Of a DNA stretch of 64,000 nucleotides, positions 18,359-28,076 are shown piece after piece; positions within the stretch are counted from its first letter, which is position 1, and every line of letters starts with the position of its first letter. The stretch covers positions 1-64,000 of the forward strand of contig JAFTFG010000027.1 of assembly GCA_017449675.1 (NCBI GenBank), in the 5' to 3' direction. This stretch comes from Prevotella sp. (GTDB lineage: Bacteria > Bacteroidota > Bacteroidia > Bacteroidales > Bacteroidaceae). The notes beneath the pieces were generated by a model. That model worked only from the letters and a program-made list of their open reading frames with translations. It was not told the DNA's origin and did no database searches. A program made the position numbers and the translations under genes.

Positions 18359-18458
18359 CGTCCCTTTCCCTCTGACTTTGAATAAGATTCATAAGAGTTG
18401 GGGCTTAAGACTCGCTTCTCATATAAGCGACTTCGTCGATGCCCCACAAGGGGTGTTC

Positions 18459-18474
18459 AGAAGCGTTCAAACTG
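18459..18474. repeat. 16-bp direct repeat, right of the DUF4143 pseudogene
   Basis: Second copy of AGAAGCGTTCAAACTG, 966 bp from the first. Confidence 0.75.
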
Positions 18475-18584
18475 GTCATCTATCAGAGAAAAGTATGCCA
18501 CTTTATGGGGTAAAGAATACCCCCTAAAGGGGTAAAAGAAGGCACCTTTCAGGGTGAAAGTGCCCTACTTTTCGGTTGTCAGGC

Positions 18585-18672
18585 GCTCGGTGCTATTATT
18601 AGCAGCGGCCGCTGCTAATATTGGTAGCGCTCGCTGCTATTATCGGTAGCGGGCACTGCTAACCTTATCGCC
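18585..18672. repeat. 22-bp tandem repeat, four units, with a perfect palindrome
   Basis: Units at 18585, 18607, 18629 and 18651 share a TGCTA-TATT-GGTAGC-like pattern. Units 1 and 2 meet in a perfect 22-bp palindrome at 18596-18617 (half-site ATTAGCAGCGG). A 22-bp period cannot keep a reading frame, so it is non-coding. Confidence 0.85.
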
Positions 18673-18748
18673 TTTGAAGATAAAGCCGTTTTCCTTTAAG
18701 TTTGCCTGATTAGAAAGAGTTCAATGGGAAACGATATACAAAAATAGA

Positions 18749-18781
18749 AACCGACCGCAACAAAGAATGAAGCAGTCGGTT
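18749..18781 (-). terminator. Probable terminator of the GH53 gene
   Basis: On the minus strand AACCGAC pairs with GTCGGTT, followed by a T-rich stretch. It lies about 80 bp past the GH53 stop. Confidence 0.55.
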
Positions 18782-18859
18782 GTATGAGTGAAGGAAACCA
18801 AGCGGCAAGGTCGAATTGCTCATCATCACACAGATGCCACCGTTCCGCACATCGTGGCT

Positions 18860-19909
18860 CTACTTGGTTTCTCCTTTCACACTGCAAAATTTCCATAGTG
18901 ATTGGGACACTTCTGTAAAAGCATCCATGATGACAGTAGGACGATGATTCTGGAAAGCACCTAAGCGATAATGACTATCGGCTTCTGGAGCCCAATAGAA
19001 GACACCCTCACAATGACCACCCGTCTTGTTCCTTGCCGCATCGATGATGGCAGAAAGGATTTCTTTACCCTCAACAGGTTTTGCTGACTCCACACCAGTC
19101 TCCACAACCATCAGGGGCTTGTGGTATTTCTGCCACAGACGGTTGATATTCGCAGTAGCCTTCTCCACCGTCTCCTGCCATGTCTGTGTATGATGGTAGC
19201 GGATGTCCCAATAAGGATAGACACTCAAGCCAATCATATCATAGTGGGCTTTATATTTACGAAGTCCGTCGAAGATAAAGTCGTAGCGTTTGGGATCAAA
19301 GGCTCCATCGAGGTGGATGATGACCTGTGCCTGAGGATACACCTGTTTGACGGCATGATAACCGGCATCTGTCAGTCCTGCATACTGTCGCATATTCTCC
19401 TGGGCACGTCCCATGGGCCACAGAAAACCATTGGTCGTCTCGTTGCCTACCTGTACCCAGCGCACCTCTACCCCAGCCTGCTTGATGGCCATCAACACCT
19501 CACGGGTATGGTCGGCAAGTGCCTGACACATCTGCTCATACGTCATGTCCTTCCATGCTGTCGGGATGTTTTGTTGTCCCGGATCAGCCCACCAGTCACT
19601 ATAGTGGAAGTCTATCATGAGAGCCATTCCCCAGTCCTTGGCACGTAACGCCATTCGGACGACATCCTCCTTATTACAGAAATTGCCATGCTCGGCAGGA
19701 TTTACCCATACGCGGAGACGAACGGCGTTCAGTCCCAGTTCACGCATCAAGGCGGTATTCTCACGAGGCTCCCCTTTCGCATTATACAACTGTACACCAC
19801 GAGCCTCCAGTTCCGTAGTGCCACTGATGTCCGCTCCCAACCAGAATGTCTGTGCATTACCTATCAAACAAGCACAGAGACTAAGAAATAAAATGCCGAT
19901 TCTTCTCAT
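18860..19909 (-). CDS. GH53 endo-beta-1,4-galactanase
   Basis: A 349-residue secreted glycoside hydrolase of family 53, which cuts beta-1,4-galactan side chains of pectin (type I arabinogalactan). Signal peptide MRRIGILFLSLCACLIGNAQ. The acid/base Glu157 is in WVQVGNETTNG and the nucleophile Glu270 in VVETGVES, both in the expected clan GH-A positions. I chose the ATG at 19909 because its -7 box is at 19918-19925 and the upstream ATG (19951) lies beyond it. It is divergent from a GH2 enzyme that could take galactose off the products. Confidence 0.93.
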   Translation of the reverse strand: MRRIGILFLSLCACLIGNAQTFWLGADISGTTELEARGVQLYNAKGEPRENTALMRELGLNAVRLRVWVNPAEHGNFCNKEDVVRMALRAKDWGMALMIDFHYSDWWADPGQQNIPTAWKDMTYEQMCQALADHTREVLMAIKQAGVEVRWVQVGNETTNGFLWPMGRAQENMRQYAGLTDAGYHAVKQVYPQAQVIIHLDGAFDPKRYDFIFDGLRKYKAHYDMIGLSVYPYWDIRYHHTQTWQETVEKATANINRLWQKYHKPLMVVETGVESAKPVEGKEILSAIIDAARNKTGGHCEGVFYWAPEADSHYRLGAFQNHRPTVIMDAFTEVSQSLWKFCSVKGETK

Positions 19910-19917
19910 ATCTTCTG

Positions 19918-19946
19918 CAAATATACAAAAAAATTGATTATCTTTG
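19918..19946. promoter_or_regulatory. Divergent promoters for GH53 and GH2
   Basis: Minus-strand TATATTTG (19918-19925) serves GH53, leaving a leader of only a few nucleotides. Plus-strand TATCTTTG (19939-19946) serves GH2. The two boxes are 13 bp apart, so the promoters overlap and are probably co-regulated. Confidence 0.65.
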
Positions 19947-19973
19947 CACAAAATCTAAAACTAAAAGCAAACA

Positions 19974-22403
19974 ATGAAAACAAAATTACTCTTTCTTGCG
20001 CTCTCAGCCGTTACCTCCATATACGGACAGCCACGGCAGGAGATTAATCTGAAGACATGGGAGTTCTCGCAAGACAACCGACAATGGACACAAGTACAAA
20101 TTCCCCACGACTGGGCGATAGCGGGCCCCTTCGACAAGAAATGGGACTTACAGCGTGTTGCCATCACACAAAACGGTGAGACGGAAGCCACTGAGAAGTC
20201 GGGACGCTCAGGAGCACTGCCATGGATCGGTGAAGGTTGGTATCGCACCAGTATCGACCTCCCTCAAGGCTATGAGGCGGCAGAACTGGTATTCGACGGT
20301 GCCATGGCAGAACCTCAAGTATCTATCAACGGAAAAGATGCTGGTTATTGGGCCTATGGATATAATGCTTTCCGTATCAATGCTACTCCGTATATGAAGA
20401 GTGGCAAACTGGATATCAGCGTCCACTTGCAGAATATGGAGGAGAGCAGCAGATGGTATCCCGGTGCAGGCCTGTATCGCCCTGTAACATTGTTGCTTAC
20501 ACAACAAACGCATATTGACGACTGGTCATTGTTCGTTCGTACTCTGACCATTAATAAGGAGAGAGCGGAAGTAGCAGCCGATATGAGCGTGAAAGGACCC
20601 ACGGAAGATATGACCGCAGAATTCACCCTTATCGACAAGGAAGGTAACACCGTAGCCCAAGCCCCTGAACTGGCTATTCACAACGGGTTAGTATATACAA
20701 CCCTGAAGGTGGAGCACCCCCAACTATGGTCACCAGAGTCACCTTATTTATATCAGTTGACAGCACGATTGATGAAAGATGGGAAAGTCATTGACACAAA
20801 GACGATTAAAACCGGTATCCGTACCATTATAGTCAGTCGTGAAGGTGGTTTCCAGTTGAATAACATCAGCAGGAAGATCAAGGGTGTCTGTCTGCATCAC
20901 GACCTCGGCCCATTGGGAGCCGCCATCAACAAAGCAGCATTGATCCGTCAGATTCGTACGATGAAAGAGATGGGATGTGATGCCATCCGTACCTCTCACA
21001 ACATGCCCTCTACCTGGCAGATGGAGATTTGCGACTCTATGGGTATGATGGTCATGGCAGAATCATTTGATATGTGGATATACCCCAAATGCAAGAATGG
21101 TTATGCACGTTTCTTCAAGGAGTGGGCACAGAAAGATATCACCAACCTCGTGTTGAATCATCGTAATCATCCTTCTATTGTGATGTGGTCAATAGGTAAT
21201 GAGATTCCTGAACAATGGAGTGAGGAAGGTCGACAAATCTCCAAACAGTTACAGGGATTATGCCACACACTCGACCCTACCCGCCCTGTCACACAAGGTA
21301 TGGACCGTGCGGAAGACGCTTTGAACAGTGGTTTTGCTCAAGTGATGGAGATTCCCGGCTTCAATTACCGTGTACATAAATACGAGAATAATATCAAGCG
21401 ACTGCCACAAGGATTCCTCTTGGGTAGTGAAACAGCCTCAACGGTCTCATCTAGAGGCGTTTACAAATTCCCGGCCATTCCCACAGACAACTCACAATAT
21501 GCCTCCTATTCACCCAATTATGACCCCACGGCATTGGAGAAGGCTGATGGTCAATGTAGCAGTTATGACGTGGAATGGTGCTCATGGTCTAACCTCCCTG
21601 ATGACGACTGGCGCTGTCAGGATGACTATCCCTGGGTGATCGGAGAGTTCGTATGGACAGGCTATGACTATCTTGGAGAACCAACTCCCTATGATGAGTA
21701 TTGGCCTTCACGTAGTAGTTATTTCGGCATTTGCGATCTGGCAGGACTACCCAAAGACCGCTACTGGCTCTACCGTTCCAAATGGAATACCCAAGATCAT
21801 ACGGTACATCTACTGCCCCACTGGACATGGCCTGAGCGTAAAGGAGAAGTGACCCCTGTCTACTGCTATACAGACGGTGTGGAGGCTGAATTATTTGTCA
21901 ATGGTAAGAGTCAAGGACGCATCCGCAAGAATCCCGCAGAACGACTGGATCGTTATCGTCTGCGTTGGAATGATGTCAGATATGAACCTGGAGATATTCG
22001 GGTTGTGGCATATGATGAGAAAGGGAATATAATCGGAGAAGACTGCAAACGAACAGCAGGCAAGGCAACAGCACTCGTAGCAAAAACTGACCGTGAGAAC
22101 TATCGTGCTGATGGAGAGGATCTTGTCTTCGTGACCGTCAGTGTGAAAGACAAGCGACAAACACCTGTCCCTACCTGTAATGATGAACTTATCTTCTCCG
22201 TAGAGGGTGAAGGAGTCTTCGAAGGCGTATGCAACGGAGATGCCACCTCTCTACAGTCGTTCAAGCAACCACGAATGCATCTCTTTCAAGGAGAACTGGT
22301 TGTGGTACTCCGCACCACACAAAAGGCTGGGTTAATACGCCTACACATAAAGGATACCAAAAGGAAACTTAAGCCTATAACCGCAACCATTATCACCCGA
22401 TAA
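19974..22403 (+). CDS. GH2 glycoside hydrolase, probable beta-galactosidase
   Basis: An 809-residue family 2 enzyme with a signal peptide (MKTKLLFLALSAVTSIYG). Domain order is the jelly-roll sugar-binding domain (IPHDWAIAGPF, about residues 45-55), the immunoglobulin-like domain, then the TIM barrel with acid/base Glu in VMWSIGNEIPE (about 409) and nucleophile Glu in PWVIGEFVWTGYDYLGE (about 559). C-terminal beta domains of the DUF4982 kind follow. GH2 also includes mannosidases and glucuronidases; beta-galactosidase is favoured by sequence and by the divergent galactanase. Confidence 0.88.
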   Translation: MKTKLLFLALSAVTSIYGQPRQEINLKTWEFSQDNRQWTQVQIPHDWAIAGPFDKKWDLQRVAITQNGETEATEKSGRSGALPWIGEGWYRTSIDLPQGYEAAELVFDGAMAEPQVSINGKDAGYWAYGYNAFRINATPYMKSGKLDISVHLQNMEESSRWYPGAGLYRPVTLLLTQQTHIDDWSLFVRTLTINKERAEVAADMSVKGPTEDMTAEFTLIDKEGNTVAQAPELAIHNGLVYTTLKVEHPQLWSPESPYLYQLTARLMKDGKVIDTKTIKTGIRTIIVSREGGFQLNNISRKIKGVCLHHDLGPLGAAINKAALIRQIRTMKEMGCDAIRTSHNMPSTWQMEICDSMGMMVMAESFDMWIYPKCKNGYARFFKEWAQKDITNLVLNHRNHPSIVMWSIGNEIPEQWSEEGRQISKQLQGLCHTLDPTRPVTQGMDRAEDALNSGFAQVMEIPGFNYRVHKYENNIKRLPQGFLLGSETASTVSSRGVYKFPAIPTDNSQYASYSPNYDPTALEKADGQCSSYDVEWCSWSNLPDDDWRCQDDYPWVIGEFVWTGYDYLGEPTPYDEYWPSRSSYFGICDLAGLPKDRYWLYRSKWNTQDHTVHLLPHWTWPERKGEVTPVYCYTDGVEAELFVNGKSQGRIRKNPAERLDRYRLRWNDVRYEPGDIRVVAYDEKGNIIGEDCKRTAGKATALVAKTDRENYRADGEDLVFVTVSVKDKRQTPVPTCNDELIFSVEGEGVFEGVCNGDATSLQSFKQPRMHLFQGELVVVLRTTQKAGLIRLHIKDTKRKLKPITATIITR

Positions 22404-22409
22404 AAAGAA

Positions 22410-22438
22410 GAGAGGTCTTTCATCACGAAAGACCTCTC
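22410..22438. terminator. Terminator after the GH2 gene
   Basis: GAGAGGTCTTTC / GAAAGACCTCTC, a perfect 12-bp stem with a 5-nt loop, beginning 6 bp after the GH2 stop. Confidence 0.9.
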
Positions 22439-22575
22439 TATTGTATTTCCATCTAACAATCTTCTTACCTCAAGAAATAACCTTTTTCTTTGCTCTCTCT
22501 TTCTTTTTAATGCAAATTTACATAGAAAACACTTATGTCCAGCATCATTTCAAAGTAAATTATGCACTGACACCC

Positions 22576-25104
22576 CTATTTTTGACCTGTATCAATCTGA
22601 CAGGGGGACTCATCCATGAACAGATAGGATGGCTGATAGCCTCCCGTATCCACCACAATTTTCTCGAAGACAATGGCAGGATCATCAGGACTTAGGGTCA
22701 GTGTATGAATATCCCCTGTTCCTATAGGCAATTCCACCACACTATCCACTACACGACGGGCTATCGTGGGATAATAGACGGAATAGATATTCTCCTTGTC
22801 CTCATTCAGGTTCTTGTTGAAGTTGACCGTCACAGGCTCACTGCCATCCAGTGACACCTGATAGGTCAAGCCACCCTTGTTGAGATAGTCTAGGGTAGAC
22901 TTCACCACCACATGCACTTTCACTTTCCCCTGTGTAGCATCAACTGTCTTGAATCGATAGGACAGACTACCGCCCACAACACTCTCCGTATAAGGCATCA
23001 ACACCACACCACTACGTGTACGCCCCATATCTGGAATGACTGTCCATGAAGTCTTCGCATTACTCTGCGCCTCATAGTAATGCTCCGCCTCCATCGACAC
23101 CACCTTGTTTGTCATGGTATACACGAAACCACCGGCTTGTCCTCCTGTCATACGCTTCGCCATCGGCATCTGGTCAGCGGGGAAGTCGTCGTTCCACGAG
23201 GTATAGCCGATGTGCTTTTGGGTCATCATACCATTCCACTTGCCATGCGCAATCTTGTGATTATAGTCGGCACAGAGGATGGAGTCACGACGGAAAGCCT
23301 GTTCTACCCTGTCTGCCCACAGGTTACAGTCAGAATTCCCTTCGGCAAATAGTTTCAGGTTCATCGCCTGGGCGTAATACATCTGATAGATATTAGACAT
23401 TGCCTGGATGGGGAACAGGATCAGTTGCTGGTATGCATCATGATAACGCTCATCAAGGGTCAGATACTGTCGCAATGCCTCTGCCTCCAACCGCATGTAA
23501 TCATCAGCAACCTGTCGCCACTCCCCAGTATGCACATTATAGGTCGTCGCATCCAGCATCTCGGCAGTGATACGACCGTTCATCTTACAACTGAGATTCA
23601 ACAGACGCGCTGCCTCCTGAGCCTGACTGTCGCCAAACTGCTGCTGACAGAATATGACAGTATGATCAACAATATGTTGTGAGTCATACTGGTTGGGATT
23701 CCATGCCATATCCATAAAAAAGGTAATGGGATACTCCATCGGCTTCAAGTCGCCAACATTCAATATCCACATCCGCTCAATGCCGTTGACATAGGCAAGG
23801 TGCAGTTGTTCCCACATGTTCTGTGTGGGTGTCACATTCAACCATTTCGTATTACGGGGAGCCCCCACATAGTCGACATGATAATAGAGTCCCCATCCTC
23901 CGGGATGCTGGCGCTCTTTCATATTAGGTACTCGACGTACATTCCCCCAGTTGTCATCACACAACAGCATGATAACATCATCAGGCACTCGCATCCCTTT
24001 GTCGTAGTAGTCAAGCACCTCCTTATATAATGCCCACACTTGGGTCTTCTCCTTCGCTTTCTTACCCGTCACCTGAGAAATAATACGACGCTGGTTCTCC
24101 ACCACACGTTGCAAGAGTTTGGTATCTGCCTCCTCACTCATCGCCTCGTCACCGTCACCACGCATACCAATCGTCACCATGTCCTCAGTGCCTTTCATGC
24201 GTTCAATACCCTCACGGAAAAACTGGTCGAGTTTCTGCTGGTTCTTCTGATAGTTCCATGCTCCCCATTCCTGACGATGACGGGCATACTCCTGATGGTT
24301 GCGAGCCATCGGCTCATGATGAGAAGTACCCATGATGATCCCCATATCATCGGCTGTCTTGGAATTCAAAGGGTCGTCAGCATAGAAAGCCCAGCCCCAC
24401 ATGGCAGGCCACATCATATTACCACGCAGACGAAGAATCAACTCAAAGACTTTCTCATAGAAACGATGGTCTCCATAATCCGTACCAAAGGTGTTCTTGA
24501 CCCATGAGGTCAGACAAGGAGCCTCATCATTTAAGAATATACCACGAAACTCCACAGCAGGTTCCCCGTCTGTATACACACCTTTATTGATATATATATG
24601 GTCATGATGTGCTACTGGTACGTCAGCCCAATAATACCAAGGAGAGACACCCATCTGCTCTGAGAGTTCGTAAATACCATATACAGTACCGCGACGATCA
24701 CTACCAGCAATCACCAGTTGATGATCTATCAAGGTGATGATAAACTTTTCCCGTTTACCCTTTAACAGAGAAGCATCCAGTTTCTTCTGTTTTACCAGTT
24801 GGTCGATGTAGGAAGACTTCCCTATCGTACCGATTATAATCTTTGCATCAGCAGCATTGCCAACTACAGCAGGAGCACCTGTGACTCTCTCGAAATCCTT
24901 TGATAGCGTTTCAATTGCTATCGCAACAGCCTTTGCATCTGAAGCATCATAGTTGATAGTTACAATGCCGTCCGTAAGCAACATGTCACCTGACTGGAAA
25001 TCAACGAAGCGAGTGGCAGCCATACTTACCGTACTTACGAAAAACAAGAAAAAGATTATCGTGGAACGACAAACTTTCTGAAAAGTTAATAACTTTTTTC
25101 TCAT
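22576..25104 (-). CDS. GH115 alpha-glucuronidase
   Basis: An 842-residue secreted enzyme of glycoside hydrolase family 115, which removes (4-O-methyl-)glucuronic acid side chains from xylan. It has a long signal sequence (hydrophobic IIFFLFFVSTVSMA). The N-terminal alpha/beta domain (about 30-180) includes GTIGKSSYID and SDRRGTVYGIYELSEQMG. The barrel starts at EFRGIFLNDEAPCLTSW and includes MMWPAMWGWAFYADDP and CDDNWGNVRRVP, and a C-terminal beta domain starts near 670. The substrate differs from the neighbouring galactan enzymes, so I do not infer one joint pathway. Confidence 0.9.
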   Translation of the reverse strand: MRKKLLTFQKVCRSTIIFFLFFVSTVSMAATRFVDFQSGDMLLTDGIVTINYDASDAKAVAIAIETLSKDFERVTGAPAVVGNAADAKIIIGTIGKSSYIDQLVKQKKLDASLLKGKREKFIITLIDHQLVIAGSDRRGTVYGIYELSEQMGVSPWYYWADVPVAHHDHIYINKGVYTDGEPAVEFRGIFLNDEAPCLTSWVKNTFGTDYGDHRFYEKVFELILRLRGNMMWPAMWGWAFYADDPLNSKTADDMGIIMGTSHHEPMARNHQEYARHRQEWGAWNYQKNQQKLDQFFREGIERMKGTEDMVTIGMRGDGDEAMSEEADTKLLQRVVENQRRIISQVTGKKAKEKTQVWALYKEVLDYYDKGMRVPDDVIMLLCDDNWGNVRRVPNMKERQHPGGWGLYYHVDYVGAPRNTKWLNVTPTQNMWEQLHLAYVNGIERMWILNVGDLKPMEYPITFFMDMAWNPNQYDSQHIVDHTVIFCQQQFGDSQAQEAARLLNLSCKMNGRITAEMLDATTYNVHTGEWRQVADDYMRLEAEALRQYLTLDERYHDAYQQLILFPIQAMSNIYQMYYAQAMNLKLFAEGNSDCNLWADRVEQAFRRDSILCADYNHKIAHGKWNGMMTQKHIGYTSWNDDFPADQMPMAKRMTGGQAGGFVYTMTNKVVSMEAEHYYEAQSNAKTSWTVIPDMGRTRSGVVLMPYTESVVGGSLSYRFKTVDATQGKVKVHVVVKSTLDYLNKGGLTYQVSLDGSEPVTVNFNKNLNEDKENIYSVYYPTIARRVVDSVVELPIGTGDIHTLTLSPDDPAIVFEKIVVDTGGYQPSYLFMDESPCQIDTGQK

Positions 25105-25133
25105 GGGTATTTCTTTTTGTTGATACTGTTCTG

Positions 25134-25141
25134 CAAAGATA
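25134..25141 (-). promoter_or_regulatory. -7 box of the GH115 gene
   Basis: TATCTTTG on the minus strand, about 30 nt before the ATG. Confidence 0.6.
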
Positions 25142-25182
25142 AGGCTAAAACTCTAAAACAACAAACAAAATAGCAAAAAAAA

Positions 25183-25207
25183 TCCCCACAAGTTTTCCTT
25201 GCGGGGA
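25183..25207 (-). terminator. ompA terminator
   Basis: On the minus strand TCCCCGCAAG pairs with CTTGTGGGGA, with one mismatch, followed by eight T residues. Confidence 0.85.
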
Positions 25208-25229
25208 CTTTTATTATTATTAACTCAAA

Positions 25230-26396
25230 TTACTTAGTTGTGTCAACGAACATAGCAACACGGTTGAAGTCGTTCTCCTCAGAAATCTCGCTAGTTGCAC
25301 CGAGACCCTTAGTGGTGATGCGATCCTTAGAGATCTTGTAACGCTTAATCAGAGCGTTAGCAACTGAAGTTGCACGAGCCTCAGAAAGTTTCTGGTTCAA
25401 CTCAGCAGGACCCTCGGGAGAAGCATAACCCTTCACGAGAACCTTAGCCTCAGGATGATTCTTCAGATACTTAGCCACCATCTCAACACTTGCATACTGA
25501 GCAGCGTCGATAGTGCTCTTACCCTGACGGAAGATAACGATAGGCTGGAGAGCAGTCTCCTTCTTCTCCTCAACGATCTGAGTAGGACGAGCCTCGCAGT
25601 CAGCGAGTTTCTTCTTCAGGTCAGCAATCTGAGCGTCCTTAGAAGCAGCAGCGGCATTAGCAGCGTCTACGTCAGAACGAAGTTCATTGATCTTAGCATT
25701 CAGAGCATCGATCTCAGCCTGGTCGCGGAGTTCCTCAACCTTGAAGTTGTGAGTACCATTGCTTGTACCGAACTTGTAGTTGATACCAGCAGACAACTGG
25801 AAGACACCATTCATCTTGCCCTCATAACCATTCTTTCTGAAAGGATTAGCATACTGAACAAGAGGCTGACCGAAAATAACAGCAGGCTCGATGTAGAGTT
25901 GCACAGCCTTAGAAGAACCAAGATTGAAAGCGAAGTCGAAAGCAGCCTTGGCATTGATACCACCATGAGCACCCTCACCAAAAGCACGGCTGTAACCACC
26001 ACCGATCAAACCGATTACCTCAAAAGCACGGGGCTCACCTTTGTAACCAGCAAATGCATTGCTCAGGTTGAAGGTACCCATAATGTCAACGTTCATAGCA
26101 TCGATGAAAGTCTTCTGCTTCATAGCAGACTTCTCAGCAGCCTCGAAGTAAGCATTGGCATCCAAAGCCAGACCGAATACGGTGGTCAGGTTCTTACCAA
26201 TACGGACACCGAAAGAAGGAGCAAAACCTTTGAATGCACCACCATCAGCACCTAACTTTACCATAGGAGTAGCAGCACCGGCATTGATACCAACATACCA
26301 GTTGTCACCAGCCTTATTGGCTGTTACAGCAGTTTTCTGTGCACTTGCTGAAACAGTCAGCATGGCAACAGCAAGCATTAAAAATAACTTTTTCAT
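25230..26396 (-). CDS. OmpA-family outer-membrane protein
   Basis: A 388-residue protein with a signal peptide (MKKLFLMLAVAMLTVSASAQ), an N-terminal beta-barrel (about 25-205), a short Ala/Asp coiled-coil linker (ALNAKINELRSDVDAANAAA, about 232-255) and a C-terminal OmpA domain (about 275-385). The peptidoglycan-binding region shows GYASPEGPAELNQKLSEARA and FNRVAMFVD. It is probably an abundant protein tethering the outer membrane to the wall. Single gene with its own terminator; codon use looks highly biased. Confidence 0.93.
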   Translation of the reverse strand: MKKLFLMLAVAMLTVSASAQKTAVTANKAGDNWYVGINAGAATPMVKLGADGGAFKGFAPSFGVRIGKNLTTVFGLALDANAYFEAAEKSAMKQKTFIDAMNVDIMGTFNLSNAFAGYKGEPRAFEVIGLIGGGYSRAFGEGAHGGINAKAAFDFAFNLGSSKAVQLYIEPAVIFGQPLVQYANPFRKNGYEGKMNGVFQLSAGINYKFGTSNGTHNFKVEELRDQAEIDALNAKINELRSDVDAANAAAASKDAQIADLKKKLADCEARPTQIVEEKKETALQPIVIFRQGKSTIDAAQYASVEMVAKYLKNHPEAKVLVKGYASPEGPAELNQKLSEARATSVANALIKRYKISKDRITTKGLGATSEISEENDFNRVAMFVDTTK

Positions 26397-26585
26397 TTTG
26401 TTACTAACTTAGTTAAATTATTAAATAAATCTACCTATTTCTAGTTTAATTTCGGGTGCAAAATAAATAAAAAAAACTATAACTTCCAAGAAAAACGTGT
26501 AAAAAGTACGATTTTTATTGCATTTTTTGATAAAAACGGGTAAATAACCAACTTTTGGGTGCTTTTTTTGTAAATTTTCTTGTTT

Positions 26586-27905
26586 TTAGAACTTATAGTC
26601 AATACCTACACCTATCACATTATTTGTACGTGAATAGACATCCGTTCCATGATAAGGGGTACCGAGATAATTTGTCTGCTCTTTGGTATAGTCACTATAT
26701 AGAGTGATAAAATAGCCGGCATTCAACCGGATCTTCTCCGTAATATTCCAAGCACCACCCAATCCTATGGACCAACTGTCACAGGCAAAGGAAGTGTTTT
26801 GCTGGTAATTGTCACTTAATCCATAGTCAGTACGCTGGGCACCACAACTGACAGTGAATTTGTCGTTGATATCATATTCCACACCAGCCAAAAACTCATG
26901 AGTACCATGCTTCAACTCTTCCTGACGGTCACCAGCCATCTTTGCATGCTTATCGTCGAAGAAGTGATACTCTAGCGTTGCACGCAACTTGGGTGAGAAT
27001 TCATAACCTGCAGCAAGAACTAACAGAGAAGGCATATCATAGCGTGTCTTGACACCATCCATATAACCTGCGACCTTAGCCCCTAGGACTGCCGCTGTTT
27101 GTTCTGGAGTCATACCGGCTATCTCGGCAGTCAGTTCTTTCGTGTCATTGGGAACGTTAATCTTAGTGCGGAATTCATAACGCGCAGCCAGCGTAAGAGA
27201 TTTCTGATGGTAGTTTAAACTGATAATAGGAGCAAAGCCCCAGCCTCGCTGATTACAATCCAACTGTAGATTGACAAGTTTCGTTCCACCCATATCTGCC
27301 ACCACATGGCCACGGTAATAACCATCGTAATAATTAGCACGAATACCTACAGCAGCCGCCAACCAATCGGTAATCTTATAGGTGAGATTCAGTTGTCCCC
27401 CATAAATATACTGCTTACCCTTCATCTGTGAGTCAAGGGTATAATTGCCTGGCATCACACCAGCCTGAGCAAGCATTGCCGTCAATGGTATATTGAACAT
27501 AGGTACACCATCCGCATATTCCACAAAGCCGCCGCTTCCCACAATACCTATCATGGCAGACACTGCAATACGATTCTTTTTGTATGAGGCAAACAAAGCC
27601 GGCACAATAGGAGCCGAAGCCTTCCCATGAAATTTCTGTTGGAAGTCAGAACCCAGGAATCCGGGAATACTAGTCTCGATATCACGGTTCTGCCAAGGTT
27701 TCTGGAAATTCAGCGAAAGTTGGAAACCCTCATGTCCCCAGACAAGACCGGCAGGATTACTATAGGCGGCATCAATATCAAAGGTGGCACCGCGTGCCAT
27801 CATACGATCAAACGCAATGTGGTAATTCGTGTTAGTCATCAGTCCACCTGCATGTATCCCAGTAGTGGTACACAAAATCGCTGCAAGAATTAATAATTTC
27901 TTCAT
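26586..27905 (-). CDS. OmpP1/FadL-family outer-membrane transport protein
   Basis: A 439-residue protein with signal peptide MKKLLILAAILCTTTGIHA and the FadL/TodX N-terminal signature AYSNPAGLVWGHEGFQLSLN, which forms the hatch of a 14-strand barrel for hydrophobic substrates. The C terminus, GVGIDYKF, ends in Phe as outer-membrane barrels do. The substrate is unknown; fatty acids are the family precedent. Its promoter box TACCTTTG is at 27933-27940. Confidence 0.9.
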   Translation of the reverse strand: MKKLLILAAILCTTTGIHAGGLMTNTNYHIAFDRMMARGATFDIDAAYSNPAGLVWGHEGFQLSLNFQKPWQNRDIETSIPGFLGSDFQQKFHGKASAPIVPALFASYKKNRIAVSAMIGIVGSGGFVEYADGVPMFNIPLTAMLAQAGVMPGNYTLDSQMKGKQYIYGGQLNLTYKITDWLAAAVGIRANYYDGYYRGHVVADMGGTKLVNLQLDCNQRGWGFAPIISLNYHQKSLTLAARYEFRTKINVPNDTKELTAEIAGMTPEQTAAVLGAKVAGYMDGVKTRYDMPSLLVLAAGYEFSPKLRATLEYHFFDDKHAKMAGDRQEELKHGTHEFLAGVEYDINDKFTVSCGAQRTDYGLSDNYQQNTSFACDSWSIGLGGAWNITEKIRLNAGYFITLYSDYTKEQTNYLGTPYHGTDVYSRTNNVIGVGIDYKF

Positions 27906-27932
27906 TTTTCTATCTTTAATGGTTTACGGTTG

Positions 27933-27940
27933 CAAAGGTA
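27933..27940 (-). promoter_or_regulatory. -7 box of the FadL-like gene
   Basis: TACCTTTG on the minus strand, 28 nt before the ATG. Confidence 0.6.
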
Positions 27941-28044
27941 CGAATAATATTAGTAAAAACAGAAAAACCGACAATAAAATTACGGAAAACGGACAAATTC
28001 GAACAATAAGTATACTTTCTTTCTAATTTATTATAAATAATGTG

Positions 28045-28052
28045 TATCTTTG
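28045..28052 (+). promoter_or_regulatory. -7 box of the DUF362 gene
   Basis: TATCTTTG, with a predicted leader of about 20 nt to the ATG at 28077. It rules out the in-frame ATG at 28050, which lies within the box. Confidence 0.6.
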
Positions 28053-28076
28053 CCGGAAATAGAAAAATTACATGAT

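Larger units (their letters stand above)
18359..18859. other. Gene-free region rich in hairpins
   Basis: No credible gene. In order it holds a TCGCTT/AAGCGA hairpin near 18413-18432, the right 16-bp repeat, TACCCC-CTAAA-GGGGTA and GGCAC-TTTCA/TGAAAGTGCC stem-loops (about 18510-18565), a 22-bp tandem repeat (18585-18672) and the GH53 terminator. Confidence 0.7.
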
